This document shows, piece by piece, positions 1 through 4,895 of a stretch of DNA of 5,035 nucleotides. Source of the DNA: Candidatus Moraniibacteriota bacterium (GTDB taxonomy: Bacteria > Patescibacteriota > Minisyncoccia > Moranbacterales > UBA11712); contig PMJF01000044.1 of assembly GCA_003157295.1 (NCBI GenBank), positions 516-5,550 of the forward strand, read 5' to 3'. The notes under the pieces are model-generated. The model did not search any database and was not told the origin of the DNA. It saw nothing but the letters and a program-made list of their open reading frames with translations. A program made the position numbers and the translations under genes. Each line of letters starts with the position of its first letter. The stretch's first letter is position 1.

Positions 1-613
1 ATTTTTTCACGAAATTATAAACTTCTTTTTTGTTTAATAATATACTCAGAATACTGATCAACATTCTCGCCGGTTCCCGCATCGCTAAATCCCCGCCGAT
101 CAATACTTGGTTCTCGAGATGTCCAATTCTTTTTATACATTTTACCTTTTCCTTTTTACACTTAACTTCAAATATTTCCCCACCCCAAATTTTTCCGTCA
201 ATACCAAAACCTGTGCCGTCGCAGGCAATTCCATAAAATTTATCAGGTATTTTATACGAAGAACCTTGGATAATTTTATCCCCTACAGAGGAAAAAATAT
301 GGGCCACATGGTGCTGCACTCCGACCCTCTTCGCGCCAAATTTTCGTGCGAGATCTTTTCCCCAAATGGTCGTTCTGTACTGAGGGTGCAAATCTGTTAG
401 AATGATATCGGGCTTTATTTCAGCTTTGCGCAGAAAATCCAAGACCGACTTTTTAAAATTATCGAAATTTCTATCATCGATAAGATCCTTAAGTATTCGG
501 CAATAATGGACTTTTCCCCGATGATAAACCGAAAAATTACCCGATGATTCCGGGCCCAAGGCCAGCACTGTCTCATTCTTCCTTAGCTTTGTTTTGAAAA
601 TATCGATCTCCAT
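1..613 (-). CDS. hypF: HypF carbamoyltransferase, Kae1-like domain (C-terminal part of gene outside window)
   Basis: The minus-strand frame is open from an ATG at 613 to the left edge, giving 204 residues with no stop. In the HypF family, the Kae1-like domain transfers a carbamoyl group from carbamoyl-AMP to the C-terminal cysteine of HypE, the precursor of the CN ligands of the [NiFe] active site. Visible motifs are LALGPES (residues 17-23, the domain's opening strand), DLHPQY (74-79), VQHHVAH (99-105, with the metal-binding HxxxH at 101/105), CDGTGFGIDGKIWGGE (132-147) and GGDLAMREPAR (173-183). The opening strand lies only 16 residues from the start. The acylphosphatase, zinc-finger and YrdC domains that precede it in full-length HypF (roughly 750 residues) are therefore absent. 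Upstream, this frame meets a stop at 743-745 with no other ATG, and that DNA encodes the protease on the other strand. The family call is firm. Whether the missing domains exist elsewhere in the genome cannot be seen. Confidence 0.88.
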   Translation of the reverse strand, partial: MEIDIFKTKLRKNETVLALGPESSGNFSVYHRGKVHYCRILKDLIDDRNFDNFKKSVLDFLRKAEIKPDIILTDLHPQYRTTIWGKDLARKFGAKRVGVQHHVAHIFSSVGDKIIQGSSYKIPDKFYGIACDGTGFGIDGKIWGGEIFEVKCKKEKVKCIKRIGHLENQVLIGGDLAMREPARMLISILSILLNKKEVYNFVKK

Positions 614-624
614 ATATTGATCCC

Positions 625-1071
625 ATGATATCAGCCAAAAAGAAAACAATCTACATCTTCGGAAACCCCCTGCTTGATTTTGACAATCTGCCCCTGAAGA
701 TCGCGCCGAAGCTTCAAGAAATTTTTCCCGAAATAAATTTCGTCATTGCCGATCCATCGGAAAATATCAAACCGATCAATGAAGAATTGATCATAATTGA
801 TACCATTGAGGATATAAAAAAAGTCACCTTGATCGATGACCTTGAAAAAATAAAAATCGAAAAAATATATTCTCTTCATGATTTCGATTTGGCTTTCAAT
901 CTGAAGCTTCTCCAAAAAATCGGTAAGTTAAAAAAAGTGAAGATCTTCGGCGTGCCGATTGGAATCGAGGAAAAAATAGCGCTTGAACAATTGGAAAAAA
1001 TAATATTATCCGTATTTCAAACCCAATTTACCCGCAAAAAGTGCGAGGCGCAGGACATGCAAGGGTCATAG
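625..1071 (+). CDS. Hydrogenase maturation protease (HycI/HybD-type)
   Basis: This 148-residue protein belongs to the peptidase family that removes a short C-terminal peptide from the [NiFe] large subunit once nickel is inserted. GNPLLDFDN (13-21) corresponds to the family's GNxLxxDDG signature. The three expected metal/nickel-sensing ligands can be placed at D20, D59 (LIIIDT, 55-60) and H85 (SLHDFDL, 83-89). The KIFGVPIGIE segment (106-115) matches the family's late beta-strand and loop. The DDG motif is degenerate (DFDN), but the aligned ligand is kept. The conserved fold should end near residue 130. The last 17 residues are encoded by DNA that also encodes the end of the large subunit on the opposite strand. 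The start at 625 puts the GNP motif at the usual distance from the N-terminus. No Shine-Dalgarno sequence precedes it, so a leaderless or weakly initiated message is possible. It lies between hypF and its presumed substrate, which supports the call. Confidence 0.85.
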   Translation: MISAKKKTIYIFGNPLLDFDNLPLKIAPKLQEIFPEINFVIADPSENIKPINEELIIIDTIEDIKKVTLIDDLEKIKIEKIYSLHDFDLAFNLKLLQKIGKLKKVKIFGVPIGIEEKIALEQLEKIILSVFQTQFTRKKCEAQDMQGS

Positions 1072-2312
1072 GCGCGGATGAGTTTGGAAACTTCAAATTT
1101 GATATTTTTCTCGAGGTCCTCCTTTCCGATCTCTGTCGCACAAAAGCCGCTCACGATCTGTTCCACATCTTTTTTCATATTTACCAGATTCTGCGCCGTC
1201 GGGATGACCAAATTGAAATGACTTATTTTCCCTTCTTCTATTCCCAGCCAATAATAGAGCGTCCCTCGCGGCGCCTCGATCACGCCCACCCCTTCTCCTG
1301 TCAATTTTTCGGGCTTGGCCGGATCTTCCTTATGAAAGCTTGTGTTTTCCAAAAGTTCGACCGAGTGATCAATTGAGTGCAAAATTTCGATGGCTTGAGC
1401 AAGATTATTATCATAAACATTCTCTGACGGAAATCTTTCGAGATATTTCGCCGTGTCTTTCCTGGTATTTTTGTGCAAATTTTCTTTATTGAGGTTTAGT
1501 CGCGCCAAGGAGCCGACCATATATTCTTTTCCTTCAAACTCAAAACCGCTGGCCTGCGAATAGGGCAGAACGACGTTCCGCAGATGATCCATATAATCTT
1601 TTTCTTCGATCTCAAAACCGCTCGTGCTCTTAATGCGCCCCTCGAGAAATGAAAAATCATCCGTCACAAGGGCGACAAAATTCGTTTTTCTCCGGAATTC
1701 CCAGGGACAGTCGAAAAAAATATCGATCAATTTCAAAACCGTCGGCCGAATTTTCTTGAGCTCTTCAATAATTTCCGGAACTTTTTTCTCGTCAATTTCG
1801 TGGCTGAATCCTCCGACCTGCTCGAACGGAGCATGCACCGCCCGCCCGGCCACCAGCTCCGATAAGTTATTCCCCGCTTCTTTCACCGCGAGCGCGTCGT
1901 GAATGAGATCGTGCTTCGCTTCCGGAACATCCAGCAGTGAATCAATTCCAAGAAGATCCGGCATGGCAAAAAAATAAAGATGCAAAGCATGGTCGCGGAT
2001 CATCATGCTGTAAATCGTGAGCTTCCGCAGAATCATCGTTTGATCGCTTATTTTCACGCCCAGCGTTTTTTCCACCGCTTCGATGCAGCCGGTGAGGTGC
2101 GCAATCGAACAGGTTCCGCAAATCCGGGAAACAAGCTGCGGCACGGCGTTATATGCCTTGCCTTTCACCGCTTGATTGAAGAATCGCAGGTTCTCCATCA
2201 CCTTGAGATTCACTTCCTTGAGTTCCCCGTTTCGGATTTTTATGTCCAGATCCGCGTGACCCTCAATTTTGGATAATTTATTTATTTCGACATCCAGATC
2301 GCACTTATGCAT
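1017..2312 (-). CDS. [NiFe] hydrogenase large (alpha) subunit, group 3-like
   Basis: This 431-residue catalytic subunit carries the NiFe(CN)2CO centre. Both cysteine pairs are present: RICGTC (63-68; C65, C68) near the N-terminus and DPCMSCASH (416-424; C418, C421, H424) near the C-terminus. KIEGHADLDI (15-24) contains E17, the conserved glutamate of the proton path. GRAVHAPFEQVGGF (156-169) and EAPRGTL (346-352) are further large-subunit signatures. The seven residues after H424 (FLRVNWV) are the likely peptide removed during maturation. Length and motifs fit cytosolic group 3 enzymes (the 3b sulfhydrogenase alpha/HydA type) better than membrane-bound group 1 or group 4. The group assignment is an inference. 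The gene starts 31 bases after the small subunit, preceded by purine-rich AAGAAGAG, a weak ribosome-binding site. Its last 55 bases overlap the protease gene tail to tail. The enzyme should catalyse reversible H2 oxidation or production in the cytoplasm, but its physiological acceptor is unknown. Confidence 0.94.
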   Translation of the reverse strand: MHKCDLDVEINKLSKIEGHADLDIKIRNGELKEVNLKVMENLRFFNQAVKGKAYNAVPQLVSRICGTCSIAHLTGCIEAVEKTLGVKISDQTMILRKLTIYSMMIRDHALHLYFFAMPDLLGIDSLLDVPEAKHDLIHDALAVKEAGNNLSELVAGRAVHAPFEQVGGFSHEIDEKKVPEIIEELKKIRPTVLKLIDIFFDCPWEFRRKTNFVALVTDDFSFLEGRIKSTSGFEIEEKDYMDHLRNVVLPYSQASGFEFEGKEYMVGSLARLNLNKENLHKNTRKDTAKYLERFPSENVYDNNLAQAIEILHSIDHSVELLENTSFHKEDPAKPEKLTGEGVGVIEAPRGTLYYWLGIEEGKISHFNLVIPTAQNLVNMKKDVEQIVSGFCATEIGKEDLEKNIKFEVSKLIRAYDPCMSCASHFLRVNWV

Positions 2313-2343
2313 ATTCTCTTCTTACAATTAATTTCAAAAATCA

Positions 2344-2811
2344 TTACAGATATTTCTCAAATATCTCGATAAATTTATTTTTATCAATAGGACAACCTAT
2401 GATCTCATCGTCAACTTTTACGGCATCCTTCAGCGCCAATGCTTTCGGGAGGAAATTATATTTTTCAAGATGTCCCTCTATTTCTTTAAGCTGGCTGATA
2501 TTGAAATTGTTGCGCTGGCCCGACGGCAAAGCTGTCATCGCGCAGGTTCCCATCGCGATCAGAATTTTCGCGTTCGCCCGGATATTCTCTATGTCCTCCT
2601 TGTCTCTTTCGCTTGTCACCACGCCCTCGACTAGCGCAACGTCGAGATCCTTGATCTCTGCCTTGTCTTTTATCGAAAGAAAATACACGAGCTCCATTTT
2701 TTCGAGCCAGGGTAGCAATTTTTTGTTAAAAATTTCCGTAAGGAAGATGCTGCACCCTTCATCGCAAGTGAGTGAGAATATACCGACACGTTTTTTAGTA
2801 TTTTGATCCAT
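2344..2811 (-). CDS. [NiFe] hydrogenase small subunit, compact (one FeS cluster)
   Basis: This 155-residue protein relates to hydrogenase small (delta) subunits and the 20-kDa complex I subunit, and passes electrons from the NiFe site through a [4Fe-4S] cluster. It has exactly four cysteines: C16 and C20 (TCDEGC, 15-20), C90 (GTCAM, 88-92) and C140 (GCPID, 139-143). Their placement matches the proximal-cluster ligands. VEGVVTS (61-67) holds the conserved Glu-Gly that follows a core strand. The first pair is spaced CX3C, whereas many families have CX2C. It lacks the C-terminal extension that binds medial and distal clusters in longer subunits, such as the roughly 260-residue HydD. No Tat signal is present, so it is cytoplasmic. 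The start lies 2 bases after the femX-like stop (TAATAATG), without a Shine-Dalgarno sequence, so translation may be coupled. It pairs with the large subunit downstream. The family call is strong, the hydrogenase group uncertain. Confidence 0.88.
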   Translation of the reverse strand: MDQNTKKRVGIFSLTCDEGCSIFLTEIFNKKLLPWLEKMELVYFLSIKDKAEIKDLDVALVEGVVTSERDKEDIENIRANAKILIAMGTCAMTALPSGQRNNFNISQLKEIEGHLEKYNFLPKALALKDAVKVDDEIIGCPIDKNKFIEIFEKYL

Positions 2812-2813
2812 TA

Positions 2814-3827
2814 TTAAATAATTCTTTTTATTTTTCGAAGGGTACGATACAAACTATATTTCGCAGGCTTCATTATTATATCATAGCTTCCCGGAAATTG
2901 GATCGAATCTGTGTTCGGCGCAAAACCATTCTTGAATTTCGTGATTCCTTCCCAAGATCTGCCGCCGGTATTTCCTGTTTTCACACCACCAAAGTCGTAT
3001 TTTTCACACCCTATTTTTTTCGCGTCCAGAATTGACTGCCACTGCAAGAGATACGGCGCCATAACGTTCCTGTGTTCATTGTCTGAAGCGCCGTGCATAT
3101 ACGTTGCGGTTTTTCCGAAAAACAAAACCAGGTTTACGGCAATCGTTTTTCCTTCATATTCAGCGATGTATATTTTTAGTATATCGCCCGGTATAACCTC
3201 AAACATTTTGCGATAATAATTTTCCGGATGCGATCTTATTTTATCCCGTACGGAGGTGACTTTGACCAAACGGCAAAACTGATCGATATATTTTTCTTCC
3301 CGTGAAGCAAAGATCTTCACACCTTTTTTTTCTGCCAGTCTTATATTATAGCGTGTCTTCTGCTTCATCCCTGCCAAAATATCTTCTTCACTTTTTGAAA
3401 TATCAATCACCAAAATTTCCCTCGGCTGCATATCAACCGCCGATTTTTTCATTTTATTACTGATTGGTAAATTTTCTCTAATTGCTTTCAGATCTTCTTC
3501 GCTACTCGGCTCAATTCTTATCCACCCAGCCTTTCTTTCTCCAGCTAAGTTAATTAAATCGTTTTTAAATTTTTTAATTTTATCATTTGAAATTGATTTG
3601 AAATTTTCAATGACGGGTCCGCGCGGCACATAAAAATAATCCCCAGCCACCGGAAGCGTATGCTTGATAATATTCGCAAAGACCATCGGATTTCCATCGT
3701 CATCGCTGGCTGAAATAGTATGCGTCTCCCTCCCCCAGCTTTCTTGAAATTTCCGCCAATATTCCGATTGCAAAAAACCGCCATCTGGCGAATTCTTTTG
3801 AATAAAATCCAAAAACTTCTTTTCCAT
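2814..3827 (-). CDS. FemAB/FemX-family aminoacyltransferase (peptidoglycan bridge type)
   Basis: This 337-residue protein has the double-GNAT architecture of the FemABX family. Those enzymes use aminoacyl-tRNA to add amino acids to the peptidoglycan stem peptide or lipid II. Recognisable segments are GGFLQSEYWRKFQ (16-28, the first-domain opening, compare LQSxxW), MKQKTRYNIRLAEKKGV (154-170, the family's K-x-R-x-N-I-R-x-A hallmark), YMHGASDNEHRNVMAPYLLQ (243-262) and KYDFGGV (276-282). A C-terminal ITKFKNGF (295-302) is followed by the typical tail ending near a conserved Tyr-rich stretch. There is no signal peptide or membrane segment, which fits a cytoplasmic enzyme. The start ATG places LQS at the usual distance. 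The gene sits 31 bases downstream of ruvA and 2 bases upstream of the hydrogenase small subunit, probably by transcriptional convenience rather than function. The added amino acid and exact substrate cannot be told from sequence. No Shine-Dalgarno sequence is seen upstream. Confidence 0.86.
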   Translation of the reverse strand: MEKKFLDFIQKNSPDGGFLQSEYWRKFQESWGRETHTISASDDDGNPMVFANIIKHTLPVAGDYFYVPRGPVIENFKSISNDKIKKFKNDLINLAGERKAGWIRIEPSSEEDLKAIRENLPISNKMKKSAVDMQPREILVIDISKSEEDILAGMKQKTRYNIRLAEKKGVKIFASREEKYIDQFCRLVKVTSVRDKIRSHPENYYRKMFEVIPGDILKIYIAEYEGKTIAVNLVLFFGKTATYMHGASDNEHRNVMAPYLLQWQSILDAKKIGCEKYDFGGVKTGNTGGRSWEGITKFKNGFAPNTDSIQFPGSYDIIMKPAKYSLYRTLRKIKRII

Positions 3828-3856
3828 ATACCAAATACTATATACAAGATACTAAA
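3828..3856 (-). repeat. AT-rich repeat copy 1 (between femX-like gene and ruvA)
   Basis: Almost the whole 31-base femX-ruvA gap consists of this element. On the minus strand it contains TAGTATCTTGTAT (3854-3842) and TATTTGGTAT (3837-3828). Both blocks recur on the plus strand upstream of ruvA (copy 2), where they are overlapped rather than separated. The two copies therefore form an imperfect inverted repeat around ruvA. Confidence 0.5.
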
Positions 3857-3858
3857 AA

Positions 3859-4428
3859 CTATTTCCCCAAACCCTTGAGCGCCGCTCGCACTCTCTCCGA
3901 AACGTCTTTTATTTTTTCTGGAACATCTTTCAAGGCTTCGCGAGATTGGGAGTTCGTGTATCCCAATGAGATCAGCGCCTCAATGGCTTCGGAGTCGGCC
4001 TTGGCCGAACCCTGATCTTCTCCAGGAAGCTGCGTGATGCGATTTTTTAGTTCAAGGATCACTCTTTCGGCTGTTTTCTTTCCGACCCCCGAAACTCGGG
4101 TGAGGATCGACGAGTCGCCGGAAATCACCGCCACGCGGATCGTTTTCGGTTCGGCAATGGAAAGAATGCCGATGGCTGCTTTGGGTCCGATCCCGGAAAT
4201 GGAAATCAGAAGCTCAAACATCACCAGCTCTTCAAGGATCAGGAATCCGTATAGCGAAAGCGTATCTTCGCGCACATACGTATGGGTGAAAAGCTCGAGT
4301 TCCTCCTTTCCGGCGATCTTTCCCATCGTAAAATCGGTCACAAAAATTTTGTAGCCGACACCCGCGACGTCCACCACCACATAGTTATCCCGAAAAAAGG
4401 CGATTTTACCGGTTATTTTAGCGATCAT
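3859..4428 (-). CDS. ruvA: Holliday junction branch migration complex subunit RuvA
   Basis: RuvA binds four-way DNA junctions as a tetramer and loads the RuvB helicase for branch migration during recombinational repair. The 189-residue product shows all three domains: an N-terminal OB fold (MIAKITGKIAFF, 1-12, to YVREDTLSLYGF, 51-62), two helix-hairpin-helix motifs (SISGIGPKAAIGIL, 76-89, and RVSGVGKKTAERVI, 111-124), a flexible acidic linker (about 135-147) and a C-terminal RuvB-contact domain (148-189, including ALISLGY). The acidic pin pair E54/D55, which sits at the junction centre in the Escherichia coli protein, is conserved. The length is slightly below the roughly 200 residues common in the family. 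It is the first gene of the minus-strand run, with a candidate promoter 20 to 48 bases upstream of the ATG. ruvB and ruvC are not next to it in this window. No Shine-Dalgarno sequence is visible. Confidence 0.97.
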   Translation of the reverse strand: MIAKITGKIAFFRDNYVVVDVAGVGYKIFVTDFTMGKIAGKEELELFTHTYVREDTLSLYGFLILEELVMFELLISISGIGPKAAIGILSIAEPKTIRVAVISGDSSILTRVSGVGKKTAERVILELKNRITQLPGEDQGSAKADSEAIEALISLGYTNSQSREALKDVPEKIKDVSERVRAALKGLGK

Positions 4429-4433
4429 AAATT

Positions 4434-4467
4434 GGTATCTAGTATATAGTATCTTGTATTTGGTATT
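4434..4467 (+). repeat. AT-rich repeat copy 2 (upstream of ruvA)
   Basis: The plus strand carries TAGTATCTTGTAT at 4447-4459, overlapping TATTTGGTAT at 4457-4466, the same two blocks found inverted at 3828-3854. A further GGTATCTAGTATA run precedes it at 4434-4446. The similarity is clear by eye, but in such AT-rich sequence only a genome-wide count would show whether this is a real repeat family. Confidence 0.5.
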
Positions 4468-4476
4468 TTTTTACAA
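4448..4476 (-). promoter_or_regulatory. Candidate sigma70-type promoter for ruvA
   Basis: Read on the minus strand, TTGTAA (4476-4471) and GATACT (4453-4448) are separated by 17 bases and lie just upstream of the ruvA start at 4428. Each hexamer matches the consensus at four of six positions. The surrounding DNA is very AT-rich and contains repeated TAGTAT units, so such matches can arise by chance. Transcription from here would cover ruvA and possibly the femX-like and hydrogenase genes, since no terminator is visible between them. Confidence 0.3.
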
Positions 4477-4498
4477 TACCTTGCAACTATTTACAAAA

Positions 4499-4526
4499 AT
4501 GACCTGTCGTGTTAGAAATATATAGT
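4499..4526 (+). promoter_or_regulatory. Candidate promoter for rpsT
   Basis: ATGACC (4499-4504) and TATAGT (4521-4526, five of six matches to the -10 consensus) are spaced 16 bases apart and end 23 bases before the rpsT ATG. The predicted leader would be under 20 bases, and it carries no Shine-Dalgarno sequence. The -35 match is weak, so only the -10 element is reasonably supported. Confidence 0.35.
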
Positions 4527-4549
4527 CAATTAACTAATTTCAAACATTT

Positions 4550-4816
4550 ATGCCGATCAAACAATCCGCCAAGAAATATATGCGAGCGTCCGGAAAACGA
4601 CGAACGCAGAATATCAAACAAAAGAAAAATTTTCGAGAGGCCGTAAAAAAAGTTCATGAATTGGCCAAAGCGGGAAATCAAGCCGAAGCGAAAGAAAACT
4701 TTGTGGCCGCCCAAAAAGCCATTGATAAAGCTGCTAAATCCGGTGTGATCAAAAAGAACACTGCCGCCCGCAAAAAATCCCGCCTTGCGAAAATAATAAA
4801 CAAGACTTCGAAATAG
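4550..4816 (+). CDS. rpsT: 30S ribosomal protein S20 (bS20)
   Basis: This 88-residue, lysine- and arginine-rich helical protein binds 16S rRNA in the lower body of the small subunit early in assembly. The family signature is intact: MPIKQSAKKYMRASGKRRTQ (1-20, compare the usual KSAxKRxRxSxKRR) and IDKAAKSGVIKKNTAARKKS (58-77), followed by RLAKIIN. The length is typical of the family (about 85-90). It is a single-gene unit, divergent from ruvA and followed after 22 bases by a strong terminator hairpin. There is no Shine-Dalgarno sequence before the ATG, which is notable for a highly expressed ribosomal gene. The start is fixed because the N-terminus matches the family and no in-frame upstream start is better. 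Confidence 0.97.
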   Translation: MPIKQSAKKYMRASGKRRTQNIKQKKNFREAVKKVHELAKAGNQAEAKENFVAAQKAIDKAAKSGVIKKNTAARKKSRLAKIINKTSK

Positions 4817-4838
4817 ACTTCTGAATTATCAAATACGC

Positions 4839-4868
4839 AAAACACTCCGGCATACCGGAGTGTTTTTT
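4839..4868. terminator. Bidirectional rho-independent terminator between rpsT and GNAT gene
   Basis: A perfect 10-base stem, AACACTCCGG (4841-4850) with CCGGAGTGTT (4855-4864), closes a CATA tetraloop. Two more A-T pairs extend it to 12 (4839-4840 with 4865-4866). On the plus strand it runs into a T-rich tail (TTTTTT at 4863-4868), giving a canonical terminator for rpsT. On the minus strand the stem ends in TTTT then GCG, so it can also stop transcripts of the converging GNAT gene, though with a poorer U-tract. Confidence 0.9.
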
Positions 4869-4895
4869 ATTGAAATAACAGGATAGAATTTCCTT

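Larger units (their letters stand above)
4429..4549. other. Divergent intergenic region between ruvA and rpsT
   Basis: These 121 bases separate the divergent starts of ruvA and rpsT. They are strongly AT-rich and contain a cluster of near-repeated TAGTAT/GGTAT units on the ruvA side and a perfect 6-base inverted repeat, GGTATT (4462-4467) and AATACC (4475-4480), with a 7-base spacer. That inverted repeat lies between the candidate promoter elements of ruvA and could be an operator or simply low-complexity sequence. No ORF or RNA gene is seen here. Confidence 0.6.

Noticed and set aside
30..400. Two plus-strand open frames at the left edge.
   Set aside because: They lie opposite the hypF reading frame, whose HypF motifs are continuous through the whole region. 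The plus-strand products have no recognisable family features.
631..915. Minus-strand open frame opposite the protease gene, which might have been a lost N-terminal part of HypF.
   Set aside because: It is in another frame from hypF, shows no YrdC, zinc-finger or acylphosphatase motifs, and mirrors the codons of the protease.
625..1071. Protease considered as a degenerate or inactive gene because the DDG signature reads DFDN.
   Set aside because: The aligned metal ligands D20, D59 and H85 are all present, the length is right, and the frame is intact.
1980..2276. Plus-strand open frame inside the large-subunit gene.
   Set aside because: It is antisense to the conserved RICGTC region. Its openness follows from the codon use of the real gene.
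2399..2806. Long plus-strand open frame (135 residues, Ser-rich) opposite the small subunit.
   Set aside because: The minus strand carries all four cluster cysteines and family motifs. The Ser/Leu-rich product is typical of an antisense shadow.
3554..3847. Minus-strand open frame overlapping the start of the femX-like gene in another frame.
   Set aside because: The product is rich in Arg/Ile/Phe without family resemblance, while the femX-like frame has its opening motif there.
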